Source: Mucilaginibacter flavus (GTDB lineage Bacteria; Bacteroidota; Bacteroidia; Sphingobacteriales; Sphingobacteriaceae). Taken from it: a stretch of 64,000 bases of DNA. The notes beneath the pieces were generated by a model. It saw only the letters and a program-made list of their open reading frames with translations, was not told the origin of the DNA and did not search any database. This document shows positions 1 to 8,473 of the stretch, one piece after another (the stretch's first letter is position 1; every line of letters starts with the position of its first letter). The DNA is taken from contig NZ_JAUFPS010000035.1 in assembly GCF_030409315.1 (NCBI RefSeq), positions 77,456 to 141,455 of the forward strand, given 5' to 3'. A program made the position numbers and the translations under genes.

Positions 1-685
1 CCTTACCACCATGCAGGCAATATTTGATATAATTTTGATTAAGCGCTATGTTGTGATGATCCAATGCAAGTTGGTATCCCTTCAATCGCTCGGTTGTTAT
101 AGAAATATTGGGCGAGCTGGTAATATGCGCGATTTTGTGATAACCAGCTTCAATTAGCTGCATGGTGGCATCGTATGCTCCCTTGCAATTATCGGCAGTA
201 ACTTTATGAGTGTCAATTTCATCACTTACCCTATCAAAAAAAACTATAGGTAACCCTTGCGCGTGAAGTGATTTGAGGTGGCTTACATCATTGGTTTCTG
301 TCGATAAAGAAATCAGCAGTCCATCAATGGAGCGAAAAGTCAGGTGGTGCACATTTAGTTTTTCCAGTTCGTACGATTCGTGGGTTTGGGTTACAAACAC
401 ATTATAGCCCCTATCATAAGCAACAGACTCGATGCCGTCAATTACCTGCGCGAAAAAGTTATTGTCAAAGGTAGATACTACAATGCCGATTAGTTTGCTA
501 TTGCCTTGTTTTAAACTTTGAGCCATGGGGTTTGGCTTATAGTTGAGGCGCCGGGCACATTCAAGCACCAGTTTTTTGGTTTTTTCGCCTATTTCATGAC
601 TATCCTTCAACGCTTTTGAAACCGCCGAAGTAGAGATACCCAATTCCCTGGCAATATCTTTTATAGTAACAGCCCCAAACTTCAT
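1..685 (-). CDS. LacI/GalR-family transcriptional regulator (partial, C-terminus beyond left edge)
   Basis: The frame is open from an ATG at 685 to the left edge, so about 228 residues are visible and the end is missing. The first residues (MKFGAVTIKDIARELGISTS) form the LacI helix-turn-helix, followed by the hinge region (RLNYKPNPMAQSL) and the start of a periplasmic-binding-protein-like effector domain (SKLIGIVVSTFDNNFFAQVI). Family members bind operator DNA and release it on binding a sugar or a sugar acid. It lies downstream of, and on the same strand as, the KduI and SDR genes, so a role in uronate or pectin-sugar control is a reasonable inference. An 11-bp inverted repeat sits just upstream of the start. 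The ATG at 685 is the only good start; it gives the canonical LacI N-terminus. Confidence 0.93.
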   Translation of the reverse strand, partial: MKFGAVTIKDIARELGISTSAVSKALKDSHEIGEKTKKLVLECARRLNYKPNPMAQSLKQGNSKLIGIVVSTFDNNFFAQVIDGIESVAYDRGYNVFVTQTHESYELEKLNVHHLTFRSIDGLLISLSTETNDVSHLKSLHAQGLPIVFFDRVSDEIDTHKVTADNCKGAYDATMQLIEAGYHKIAHITSSPNISITTERLKGYQLALDHHNIALNQNYIKYCLHGGK

Positions 686-700
686 CAGCAAATCTTTAGA

Positions 701-745
701 TTTATTTCACAAGTTTAAAACTAATAGCTAAAAATGTGAAATAAA
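701..745. promoter_or_regulatory. Candidate operator: 11-bp perfect inverted repeat upstream of the LacI gene
   Basis: TTTATTTCACA at 701-711 is matched exactly by TGTGAAATAAA at 735-745, 23 bases apart. It begins 15 bp upstream of the regulator's start codon. Spacing of about three helical turns between arm centres would suit a dimer- or tetramer-binding site, so autoregulation is possible. Function is inferred from position only. Confidence 0.4.
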
Positions 746-768
746 GCTAAAATTTAAAGGCATTTCCC

Positions 769-872
769 GTAGAGACGCAATATTTTGCGTCTCCCGAATG
801 CAAATCGAACACACAAATCAGCTATGCAAGTTCGCTCTGTATAGCTGGAGACGCAAAATATTGCGTCTCTAC
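769..872. repeat. Nested palindromic intergenic repeat (25-bp arms)
   Basis: The arms at 769-793 and 848-872 are perfect reverse complements, and each arm is itself nearly palindromic (GAGACGCAA...TTGCGTCTC). The roughly 54-bp centre contains CGCTCTGTATAGCTGGAGA, a core also seen in the repeats near 35421 and 39502. It lies between the SDR and LacI genes and probably also ends the SDR transcript. It looks like a MITE/REP-type element; no coding capacity is credible. Confidence 0.8.
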
Positions 873-885
873 AGAAAAAAGATAT

Positions 886-1701
886 TTATACGCCCCCAAA
901 TATCGAAAACCCGCCATCAACGCAAATCATTGATCCGGTTACAAACTTTGAGGCATCGCTCAGTAACCACACCAATGCGCCAATCAACTCATCCGGGTGG
1001 CCGAAACGTTTAAATGGAGTTTGGTTTATGGCCAACTGCCCACGTTGGGTATAACCTCCATCGGGCGTGGTAAGCAAGTTACGGTTTTGTTCGGTAAGGA
1101 AAAAGCCTGGTGCGAGGGCATTCATGCGGATGGCATCGCCATAACGGTTAGCTAATTCAACTGCAAACCACTGGTTATAGCAATCAACAGCGGCCTTGCC
1201 AATATTATAACCCAACACTTTGGTTATTGCCCGTTTGGAGTTCATTGATGAGATATTGACAATGCTGCCTTTGCCGGTTTGAGCAATGGCTTCGCCAAAT
1301 ATCTGGGTGGGGATGATAGTTCCCCAGGTGTTTAAATCCATAACGGTTTTCATACCGGCTATGTTCATTTTAAAAATATCTTCATCGGGCTGCAAAACGC
1401 CTTGTGGCATATTGCCCCCCGCTCCGTTTACAAGGCCATCTAATTTGCCAAAGGTATCCAGCAGCTTGGTTTTTGCGGCTTGTAAGTCGGCCTCGTTTAA
1501 AACGTCGGCTACCAGCGCAAGGGCTTTACCACCATTTTTGTTGATAGCATCCGCGCGTTCTTCGGCAACCTGCGCGTTACGACCTAAAATACCTACCGCG
1601 CCGCCCGCGGCTACAATACCGTTTACAAAGGCGTTACCTAATATACCTGTACCACCGGTAACTACAATTACTTTACCGGCTAATGAGAAGTTGTTTTCCA
1701 C
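886..1701 (-). CDS. SDR-family D-mannonate oxidoreductase-like enzyme
   Basis: This is a 271-residue short-chain dehydrogenase/reductase. Visible elements are the nucleotide-binding TGGTGILG at 15-22, the NGAGG motif near 92-96, N124, S151/S152 and catalytic Y165-x3-K169. The stretch GAGGNMP and the APGFFLTEQNRNLL segment resemble the SDR D-mannonate oxidoreductase group (the PRK08277 type in my recollection) more than KduD. The expected reaction is NAD(P)-linked interconversion of D-fructuronate and D-mannonate in hexuronate breakdown. It follows kduI by 31 bp on the same strand, which supports a pectin or uronate pathway. KduD (2-deoxy-D-gluconate 3-dehydrogenase) is the main alternative, since kduI and kduD are often neighbours. 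Confidence 0.8.
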   Translation of the reverse strand: MENNFSLAGKVIVVTGGTGILGNAFVNGIVAAGGAVGILGRNAQVAEERADAINKNGGKALALVADVLNEADLQAAKTKLLDTFGKLDGLVNGAGGNMPQGVLQPDEDIFKMNIAGMKTVMDLNTWGTIIPTQIFGEAIAQTGKGSIVNISSMNSKRAITKVLGYNIGKAAVDCYNQWFAVELANRYGDAIRMNALAPGFFLTEQNRNLLTTPDGGYTQRGQLAINQTPFKRFGHPDELIGALVWLLSDASKFVTGSMICVDGGFSIFGGV

Positions 1702-1732
1702 TTTAAAATTCTTTTTTGGGATTAATATTTAA

Positions 1733-2563
1733 TTACCTGAGATCTGTAATGGCTATAGGGTCCATATCGGTATAGTCCAGGTTTTCGCCGGCCATACCCC
1801 AAATAAAGCTGTAGCTTGCTGTGCCGCTGCCCGAATGGATACTCCAGGGCGGCGATACCACGGCATCATAGTTATCCATGGTGATGTGGCGGGTTTCGTT
1901 CCCCTCGCCCATGTAATGGAAAATTTTTTGCCCCTGTGGCACATCGAAATAAAAATAAGCTTCCATACGGCGGTCATGCACGTGCGACGGCATGGTATTC
2001 CAAACACTGCCATCGTGCAAAATGGTTAAGCCCATTACCAGCTGGCAGCTTTGAATGCCCTCCAGGTGAATATATTTATTAATGGTACGATGATTTGCTG
2101 TTGATGCCGACCCTAAAGTAACCTTAACGGCATCAGCATGAGTTAGCAAAGTAGCAGGCTTTTGCGCATGGGCCGGCGATGATAACATATAAAATACCGC
2201 TGGATCACCAGGGTTTTTACTGGTAAATTTCACGCTTTGAATACCTTTGCCCAAATAGAGGCAATCCAGTTTTTTAACCTCGAATGATTGTCCATCGGCA
2301 ATTATAACCCCATCACCAGCAACGTTAATGATGCCAATTTCGCGGCGCTCTAAAAAGTATTCGGCACGCAGGTTAGGGTAATTTGGCAATTCCAGTTCCA
2401 GATCAACCGGGTTGGCGAAACCCACAATCATCCTGTCGTAATGCGTATAGGTGCAATTAACCTGGTTGGGTTGCACCTGCTTATCTATCAAAAAACGCTC
2501 GCGGATAAGGTCGGTTTGATAGCTTTTAAAATCGGCGGGGTGTACGCTGTGTATAACTTTCAA
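1733..2563 (-). CDS. kduI: 5-dehydro-4-deoxy-D-glucuronate isomerase (KduI)
   Basis: The 276-residue product has the usual KduI length. The metal ligands are visible as H194, H196, E201 (SHVHDRRMEAY) and H243 (WSIHSGSG), matching the His-His-Glu-His set of the E. coli enzyme with an offset of two. KduI isomerises 5-keto-4-deoxyuronate, the product of unsaturated pectin oligomers, to 2,5-diketo-3-deoxygluconate in the cytoplasm. It is the first gene of a minus-strand run with the SDR gene. The promoter should lie in the AT-rich spacer above 2563. The cupin-like fold and motifs leave little doubt about family. Confidence 0.95.
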   Translation of the reverse strand: MKVIHSVHPADFKSYQTDLIRERFLIDKQVQPNQVNCTYTHYDRMIVGFANPVDLELELPNYPNLRAEYFLERREIGIINVAGDGVIIADGQSFEVKKLDCLYLGKGIQSVKFTSKNPGDPAVFYMLSSPAHAQKPATLLTHADAVKVTLGSASTANHRTINKYIHLEGIQSCQLVMGLTILHDGSVWNTMPSHVHDRRMEAYFYFDVPQGQKIFHYMGEGNETRHITMDNYDAVVSPPWSIHSGSGTASYSFIWGMAGENLDYTDMDPIAITDLR

Positions 2564-2949
2564 GGTGGTGTATTTTAAAGGTTCAATTTACAGATTGCAA
2601 TTGTACAACCTTAAGCATTATTTATGAAAGTATTGCTGCTATATTTTCACTTCATCGTTATAGTGCAAAACCACACACAAAATAAACACCTCATCTTTAA
2701 TTAAATGTGATTGTTTACCCGGCGATAATGATTTGCTTTATTGCGAGCCTATACCTGCCCTGCAAGTGGTTTAGCAAATACAAAAAACGCATATGCATTG
2801 TTGGCTGAGTTATTTGTAATACGAATTCATTCCACTTCAAACTATTGCTATGTTATTTTGAGGCGGCTGATTATTTCAATTTCAAACATATACTCCGGCG
2901 AAGGCAACCATTTAAGTTTGGTAGCGTATTCACTGTATAAACAGCCTTT
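2564..2949. other. 386-bp divergent intergenic region
   Basis: This spacer separates the divergent kduI and deacetylase genes and must hold both promoters. I could not place a convincing Bacteroidota -33/-7 pair. A short palindrome TTGTACAA lies near 2600 on the kduI side. A 70-codon plus-strand frame in the right half has no recognisable content and I do not call it. Confidence 0.4.
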
Positions 2950-3957
2950 ATGATCTCCAGGATCTGTTCAAAACTTTACCGCGAAGCCAAATACTTAAGC
3001 AGGGATATAGGCCACGCCTTGGGCCTTTATGAACATTTCTTAAAAAACGCGCGGGGCAGCCGGATCATGATCTATCATGGTATCTGCCAAACTAATCACA
3101 CCCTGTTTAACCCGATTTTTTTAACGGCGCAGATTTTTGAAGCGCACCTTGCCTTGTATAAAAAGTATTGCAACGTGGTTTCTTTAGATGATTATTATAA
3201 CGGGAACTTCAGTGAAGATAAATTCAACATCTGCATTACTTTTGATGATGGTTTTGCCAATAACTGCAAATACGTATTGCCGCTGTTGGAGCAATACCAG
3301 CTGCCAGCCACTTTCTTTATAACCGGCATCCGCGATGCGGGTTACGATATTTTGTGGAACGACTTTTTAGGAATTGTAAACAAATACGGACCAAAAACCA
3401 TAGATTATAAAGGCGAGCGCTACGTTAAGGGGCGGTATGATAAATACATTTCTACGGCTGATGAAATTAGTTTGACCACAAAACTCCGGTCGGCAGGGTT
3501 TGATGAAAAAGCCGAAATGATGGAATTGCTGTCCCCCTTAGTCCCCTTTAAAAGTAATAGTACCATTGAAGATTACTGGCTGCAGATGACTACTAATGAA
3601 ATTAAACAACTGGCTGCATCCCCCCTGGTCACCATCGGCGCACATGGGTATTATCATAATGACCTTACTTGTATTGATATCAACGAGGCCTCATGGGAGC
3701 TAAAAGAAACAAAAACATATCTTGAAAACCTTGTTCAAAAACCGGTAAATAGCCTGGCTTTCCCATACGGCAGTTATTCGCAGGCGGTAATTGACGCTGC
3801 TAAAGATGCAGGCTACAGGCAACTATTGGCGATGGATTTTTTATTATATTCTGATAAACATGACAATACCATGCGTGAGCGTTTCACCGTAAACCCGTTT
3901 ATAACGCCAATTAACCAGATGCACGCCACCATAACACGCAGATATGAGCAACATTAA
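2950..3957 (+). CDS. Polysaccharide deacetylase family protein (NodB fold)
   Basis: The 335-residue protein carries the NodB homology domain: TFDDG with D99/D100 (motif 1) and GAHGYYHND with metal ligands H232 and H236 (motif 2), then FPYGSYSQ (motif 3). Family members are metal-dependent de-N- or de-O-acetylases acting on chitin-like, peptidoglycan or capsule sugars. There is no signal peptide, but MIYHGI at 40-45 is the typical entry strand of the PgaB/YadE-like group. The stop overlaps the next gene by 14 bp, which implies coupled translation. The pairing with a GNAT protein points to cell-surface glycan assembly or modification; the substrate is unknown. Confidence 0.88.
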   Translation: MISRICSKLYREAKYLSRDIGHALGLYEHFLKNARGSRIMIYHGICQTNHTLFNPIFLTAQIFEAHLALYKKYCNVVSLDDYYNGNFSEDKFNICITFDDGFANNCKYVLPLLEQYQLPATFFITGIRDAGYDILWNDFLGIVNKYGPKTIDYKGERYVKGRYDKYISTADEISLTTKLRSAGFDEKAEMMELLSPLVPFKSNSTIEDYWLQMTTNEIKQLAASPLVTIGAHGYYHNDLTCIDINEASWELKETKTYLENLVQKPVNSLAFPYGSYSQAVIDAAKDAGYRQLLAMDFLLYSDKHDNTMRERFTVNPFITPINQMHATITRRYEQH

Positions 3958-4894
3958 AGAAAAGGGTTTGTATCAAATAAGCCGCTTGAGCGCATCTAAT
4001 TTAAGCGATGTTTCCAAATTACATACCGCGGTTTATAACAAAGCACCTGCGCCAGGTTTTTTTGACCGCAAATACAACACAGCCTATACGCTGGTTGAGC
4101 ATACCGGCTTTATAGCATACAACCAAGAGTTGCAGCCAATTGCATTTTATGGGGTGATCCCTTGTTTTATGCTGATTGATGGTAAGGAGGTATTGTGCGC
4201 GCAATCTGCCGATACAATGACCCATCCCGACTATCGTAATAAGGGTCTTTTTGTAGAATTGGCCAACCGCACTTTTGAGTTGTGCGTGCAGATGGGCATT
4301 AAATTCCTGTTTGGTTTCCCTAATCAAAACTCACTGCCGGGATTTATCAATAAACTTGGCTGGCAAATGGCCGGGCAAATGGATTGCTTTGTGATACCGG
4401 TAAAAGCTATCCCCATAGCTAAACTTGCAGCAAAGTTCCCTGTATTAAAAAAATGGTATTCGGGATATGTTGATATCATGCTCAGAAAATATCAACTACA
4501 TCAAGCAGGTATACCCGGCAGTGTTTTAATGGAGGGTTTTGATGGCTTGAGCAGAAATAATGGCTACCTGCAAAATAAAACCTACTCCCGCACCCATGTG
4601 ATCAATGTTGACGGTGGCGTTGTTTGGACCAAAATAAACAACACACTCCTTATAGGTGATCTTTCGGTATCGCCCGCCAATTTCACTTTGGTGATGAGTG
4701 ATTTAATAAAACTTGCAAAAAAGCTTGGCTTGCAGCAAATACAATTTCATACCAGCCGCGGCACACAGCTTCATTCCCTATTTAAACTGCACTATAAAGC
4801 GGTGGATTCGTTCCCTGTTATTTTTAAGGACCTGGGCGATGACATTTCAACAGACCGCATCCGGTTTACCTTTGCTGATATCGACATTTTTTGA
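3944..4894 (+). CDS. GNAT-family N-acyltransferase
   Basis: The 316-residue product has a GNAT core at its N-terminal half: a strand with IAFYGVIPCFML, then the acyl-CoA-binding region QSADTMTHPDYRNKGLFVEL around residues 87-106 (cf. Q/RxxGxG/A; here RNKGL). The C-terminal half is less conserved, as in two-domain Eis-like or FemAB-related acyltransferases. The start lies 14 bp inside the preceding deacetylase gene. A deacetylase followed by an acyltransferase suggests exchange of acyl groups on one sugar or lipid-linked intermediate, which is inference. No membrane segment is seen. Confidence 0.78.
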   Translation: MSNIKEKGLYQISRLSASNLSDVSKLHTAVYNKAPAPGFFDRKYNTAYTLVEHTGFIAYNQELQPIAFYGVIPCFMLIDGKEVLCAQSADTMTHPDYRNKGLFVELANRTFELCVQMGIKFLFGFPNQNSLPGFINKLGWQMAGQMDCFVIPVKAIPIAKLAAKFPVLKKWYSGYVDIMLRKYQLHQAGIPGSVLMEGFDGLSRNNGYLQNKTYSRTHVINVDGGVVWTKINNTLLIGDLSVSPANFTLVMSDLIKLAKKLGLQQIQFHTSRGTQLHSLFKLHYKAVDSFPVIFKDLGDDISTDRIRFTFADIDIF

Positions 4895-5035
4895 TCGCGC
4901 CCGGTAATTGCCGGCCAATATTTTTTTCACCGATATTTTCCCGGCTTTTACCGACAAGTTTAATCGTCCTGCAGATATAGCTTAGTCTCCCCGGCGGCAT
5001 CGGTATACATTTGTATCACATTAATCATCAAGCTC

Positions 5036-5425
5036 ATGAATATTTTATCAGGAACAGCCATGCAAAACGCCGACGACAGCTTCAATACCACCACCATTTT
5101 TGGCGATATAAAAAGAACTATCCTTTCAAAAGACTTTAAAGGCGGCAGTGTACGAAATGTATTTGGCAACACCGAACTTGACTTTACCCACGCGGATATA
5201 ACCGGCACTGCCTTTTTAGATATTTCGCAGGCTTTTGGCCAGGTAACCATAGCTATCCCAACAGACTGGCGCATAGAAAGCGATACCACCCACATCCTTT
5301 CGGAAATGGAAGACGACAGAAGTTTTCTGATCCGTAAAAACAGATCGAGCAAGGTTTTAGTACTCAAAGGTCTTTCTGTTTTCGGCGCGGTTGAAATTGT
5401 AAATGAGTTAGAAGAGGACGACTAA
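5036..5425 (+). CDS. LiaF-like C-terminal domain protein
   Basis: The 129-residue soluble protein has repeated beta strands of the LiaF C-terminal/cell-wall-active antibiotic response type (TTIFGDIKRTILSKDFKGG, then NVFGNTELDFTHADI, and FGQVTIAIPTDWRI). Such domains occur in Firmicute envelope-stress regulators and often as stand-alone proteins in Bacteroidota. It lacks the N-terminal membrane helices of LiaF. It is convergent with the lipoprotein gene downstream, with only 11 bp between stops. A start at the second Met (5060) is possible. Function in this organism is unknown. Confidence 0.75.
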   Translation: MNILSGTAMQNADDSFNTTTIFGDIKRTILSKDFKGGSVRNVFGNTELDFTHADITGTAFLDISQAFGQVTIAIPTDWRIESDTTHILSEMEDDRSFLIRKNRSSKVLVLKGLSVFGAVEIVNELEEDD

Positions 5426-5436
5426 TTACCTCTCAA

Positions 5437-5868
5437 TTAATTACTCCACTTTATCAGCGCCCCATTAGGGTCAGATTCAAATATTTTACCGGTAGCACTA
5501 TCAATATAAATCCAGCTATCAGATATAAACCTGGCACCGTCCTCATCAATAAAATCGTGACCGATGTTAAACCTTTGATAGTTGGTCGAGCCAATTTTCT
5601 CTTCCTGGTCAAATAAAGCCTCTTCTTTTACCGTGGTTTCCTTTCGTGCCATGGCTACCAATTCATTTTTGGCGTGTGCTATATAATAGTTCGCCAGAGA
5701 GTCGACATCAATTGGCTTGGCAGGCACTTTTTTTATGGTATCAACAATTATCGGTTTAGCTTTAACAACCACAGGTTCAGCAACCGTTTTATCTTTTGAC
5801 GGCTGCCTACATCCTAACATTAATATAAAAACAATAAAAGCGGGGATTATATTTTTAGTAATTAGCAT
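5437..5868 (-). CDS. Hypothetical lipoprotein
   Basis: This 143-residue protein starts with a short hydrophobic segment and a lipobox (FILMLGCRQ), so C20 should be lipidated. A Val/Lys/Pro-rich linker (about residues 25-55) leads to a small folded domain ending in DSATGKIFESDPNGALIKWSN. I do not recognise the domain. It stands alone between a convergent LiaF-like gene and a divergent peptidase gene. Confidence 0.72.
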   Translation of the reverse strand: MLITKNIIPAFIVFILMLGCRQPSKDKTVAEPVVVKAKPIIVDTIKKVPAKPIDVDSLANYYIAHAKNELVAMARKETTVKEEALFDQEEKIGSTNYQRFNIGHDFIDEDGARFISDSWIYIDSATGKIFESDPNGALIKWSN

Positions 5869-5986
5869 TTGTGTAAGGTTATCAATACCCGGCTAATTTA
5901 AGTACATAATTGTGATTCAATGTAACAATTATTCTACCTGAAACCGGTTTAGCTTTAACCTCCTTCCTTTTTCATAAATTAGGTTT

Positions 5987-7549
5987 ATGAAACACTTTAA
6001 CACAAATTTAAGCTTCAACCTATGGCAAAGGGCATTGCCAATTGTTGCGGGCATGATGCTTTGCAGCGGCATTGCGGGCGCTCAATCAAGTAATCCTGTT
6101 ATAAACAACATCATGACCGAAGAAACCAGTAACTCACAACTGGAAAAACTTGCGCATGAGCTTTTTGATGGCATAGGGCCGCGTTTGGTGGGTACGCCGC
6201 AAATGAAACAAGCCAATGATTGGGCGGTAGCCAAATATAAAACCTGGGATATTAAAGCCCACAATGAAAAATGGGGCGAATGGCGCGGCTGGGAACGTGG
6301 TGTTTCGCACATTGACATGATCGCGCCCAGAGTAAAATCATTAGAGGGTACCCAATTAGCCTGGAGCCCCGGCATGGGCAATAAAACCGTTACTGCCGAA
6401 CTAATCATTTTACCGGATGTGGCCGATTCCACTGCCTTTGCGCAATGGTTACCAAAGGTTAAAGGCAAGTTTGTAATGATATCAATGCTACAGCCAACCG
6501 GACGCGCGGATTATAACTGGACCGAATTTGCCACCAAAGAATCATTTGATAAAATGAAGGCCGATCGCAGCGCGCAAACCGATGCATGGAAAAAGCGCGT
6601 CAGCAAAACCGGCTTTAACAATAAAACATTGCCTGTAGCGCTTGAAAACGCGGGTGCGGCGGGCATTATTACCAACAACTGGTCGCAAGGATTTGGGGTT
6701 GATAAGATATTTAGCGCGTATACCAAAACCATTCCTACCGTTGATATCGCGCTGGAAGATTATGGCATGCTTTACCGGTTAACAGATGGCGGCCAAAGCC
6801 CTAAAATCGCCATTCATTGCGAATCTAAAGAACTTGGTGTAGTGCCTACCTTTAATACCATTGCCGAAATTAAGGGCAGCGAAAAACCAAACGAATACGT
6901 AATGTTATCAGCACATTTTGACTCATGGGATGGCGGCACAGGTGCCACAGATAATGGCACAGGCACTTTAACCATGATGGAAGCTATGCGTTTGTTAAAG
7001 AAATTTTATCCGCATCCAAAACGTACCATTTTAGTTGGCCATTGGGGTAGCGAGGAAGAAGGCCTTAACGGTTCACGCGCCTTTGTTGAAGATCATCCCG
7101 AAATTGTGGCAAACCTGCAAGCCTTGTTTAACCAGGATAACGGTACAGGCCGTGTAGTTAACATCGGAGGCCAGGGTTTTGTAGAGTCAAAAGATTACTT
7201 AACCCGTTGGCTTGCCGCTGTACCTGATACTATTAAAAACAGGATTAAAACCAACTTTCCAGGCACGCCGGGTGGTGGCGGATCTGATTTTGCATCGTTT
7301 GTAGCAGTTGGCGCGCCGGGCTTTTCGTTAAGTTCGCTTAACTGGTCGTACGGTTCATATACCTGGCACACCAACCGTGATACTTATGACAAAGTAGTTT
7401 TTGACGACCTTAAAAACAACGCCATCTTAGCCGCTATTATGGCCTACATGGCAAGCGAAGATCCGGTTAAAACAACCAACACCAAAACCGAAGGCCTTAA
7501 ATGGCCGGTACAAACCAAAGCCACCCGCAGGGGCGGTTTGGATAAGTAG
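5987..7549 (+). CDS. Secreted M28-family metallopeptidase with PA domain
   Basis: The 520-residue product has a signal peptide ending near AGAQ (residues 30-33). A PA-type insert is seen around GAAGIITNNWSQGFG. The M28 zinc site is clear: AHFDSWDGG (His), GATDNGTG (bridging Asp), GSEEEGLNGS (catalytic and ligand Glu), NQDNGTG (Asp) and YTWHTNRDTYDK (His). Members are aminopeptidases or carboxypeptidases that clip peptides outside the cytoplasm, here probably in the periplasm or at the surface. Length and motif order fit Bacteroidota M20/M28 secreted peptidases. It is followed by a large inverted-repeat element, which likely marks the end of transcription. Confidence 0.9.
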   Translation: MKHFNTNLSFNLWQRALPIVAGMMLCSGIAGAQSSNPVINNIMTEETSNSQLEKLAHELFDGIGPRLVGTPQMKQANDWAVAKYKTWDIKAHNEKWGEWRGWERGVSHIDMIAPRVKSLEGTQLAWSPGMGNKTVTAELIILPDVADSTAFAQWLPKVKGKFVMISMLQPTGRADYNWTEFATKESFDKMKADRSAQTDAWKKRVSKTGFNNKTLPVALENAGAAGIITNNWSQGFGVDKIFSAYTKTIPTVDIALEDYGMLYRLTDGGQSPKIAIHCESKELGVVPTFNTIAEIKGSEKPNEYVMLSAHFDSWDGGTGATDNGTGTLTMMEAMRLLKKFYPHPKRTILVGHWGSEEEGLNGSRAFVEDHPEIVANLQALFNQDNGTGRVVNIGGQGFVESKDYLTRWLAAVPDTIKNRIKTNFPGTPGGGGSDFASFVAVGAPGFSLSSLNWSYGSYTWHTNRDTYDKVVFDDLKNNAILAAIMAYMASEDPVKTTNTKTEGLKWPVQTKATRRGGLDK

Positions 7550-7815
7550 GTTTGGGACTTGTTTGGACTATGGGACTTTTGGACCATGGGACTTTTGGAC
7601 CATGGGACTTTTGGACAAAAGATTTTTGGAGTAAGGAGCAAGGACTTTTGGAGCTTGAAACTAACACAGCCGCAAATAACAAATCCCGTCGATGCATCGG
7701 CGGGATTTGTTATTTGCGCTTGTCGACTACTTAGTCTCATAGTCAAATAGTCCAAAAGTCCCAGCGTCCCATAGTCCGATAGTCCAAAAGTCCCAAAATC
7801 CATCAGTCCCAAAAA
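7550..7815. repeat. Composite inverted repeat with 16-bp tandem units and a strong central hairpin
   Basis: Three tandem 16-bp copies of ATGGGACTTTTGGACC start at 7570, 7586 and 7602 (last copy differs at its final base). Their complement (GTCCAAAAGTCCC) recurs in the right arm between 7747 and 7811. The centre at 7671-7718 is an 18-bp perfect stem (CGCAAATAACAAATCCCG) that extends inward with one wobble pair, a very stable hairpin that could terminate transcription from either side. Small frames across it are by-products of the repeat. Confidence 0.82.
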
Positions 7816-7881
7816 TCCTTCGATAAATAAAACCTTTTGTGTTTTTAGTACTTGTACTATTATAAACCAACACATAAAGTT

Positions 7882-8397
7882 ATGAAACATGCATTCATTT
7901 TTGGCACCACCATATTTTTGAGCGAGCTGAATACGCTTACTTTAAATGATGCCGATTACAACACAGAGTTTTTAAGAATCCTGTCGTTTAATAATCAAAA
8001 CGAAAATACCCCGCTTTCTATTAATGCCACAATATCCACTTTAGATGGTAGCATGGTACAAATTACAAACAATGTAATTGAGGGACGTGCGGATATGCGC
8101 GCACAGGTTACCGGCAACCGTGTCAAAATATTTCAAAATGGGCATGAAGAACCGGTACTCGACGTTTATCAGCTTGATGAGCACGAGTTTCACGGTTTAT
8201 CAAGCCATATTCTTAACGAGATACATGCCCAGCACCCCGATAAAGTATTAACCATTAAAGGCAACTTTAAGGTAGGCAGCACCCATTTTATGATCGAAAA
8301 CGAAAAAATGTTCGTGGATAATAATGGCTTTGCCAATGGCGTGGTAAACGCGCACAACGGCGTGATTTTATCGGCTGTCGATCACGACTTTTTATAA
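7882..8397 (+). CDS. Hypothetical protein
   Basis: I chose the ATG at 7882 (MKHAFIFGTTIFLSELN) over one 30 bp earlier because the earlier one adds a polar, unlikely leader; this gives 171 residues. The N-terminus is mildly hydrophobic but lacks a clean signal peptide. The rest is beta-rich with the pattern of a small barrel (SINATISTLDGSMVQITNN, then MRAQVTGNRVKIFQNGHEEPV). I recognise no family. It is followed directly by a rho-independent terminator, so it seems to be a single-gene unit. Confidence 0.6.
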   Translation: MKHAFIFGTTIFLSELNTLTLNDADYNTEFLRILSFNNQNENTPLSINATISTLDGSMVQITNNVIEGRADMRAQVTGNRVKIFQNGHEEPVLDVYQLDEHEFHGLSSHILNEIHAQHPDKVLTIKGNFKVGSTHFMIENEKMFVDNNGFANGVVNAHNGVILSAVDHDFL

Positions 8398-8415
8398 AAT
8401 TACCTGCTAAAAAAT

Positions 8416-8444
8416 GGCCTTGCCGTTAGTAAGGCCTTTTTTTT
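8416..8444 (+). terminator. Rho-independent terminator
   Basis: GGCCTT (8416-8421) pairs with AAGGCC (8431-8436) around a 9-base loop and is followed by eight T. It lies 19 bp after the stop of the gene at 7882-8397, and it also separates that gene from the convergent kinase gene. Confidence 0.88.
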
Positions 8445-8473
8445 AAAGTTTGCAATAATGCTTCAATATAAAA

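Noticed and set aside
769..872. Possible insertion sequence ends
   Set aside because: The element is about 104 bp and has no transposase; a MITE/REP-type repeat fits better.
798..1013. 71-codon plus-strand frame
   Set aside because: It crosses a palindromic repeat and the end of the SDR gene; composition is not protein-like.
1286..1732. 148-codon plus-strand frame
   Set aside because: It lies antisense to the SDR gene, whose motifs are unambiguous.
2741..2953. 70-codon plus-strand frame before the deacetylase gene
   Set aside because: No recognisable content or signal peptide; it overlaps the deacetylase start and lies in a promoter region.
7444..7890. 148-codon minus-strand frame
   Set aside because: It runs through the repeat at 7550-7815 and repeats the same short peptide pattern, so it comes from the tandem DNA units.
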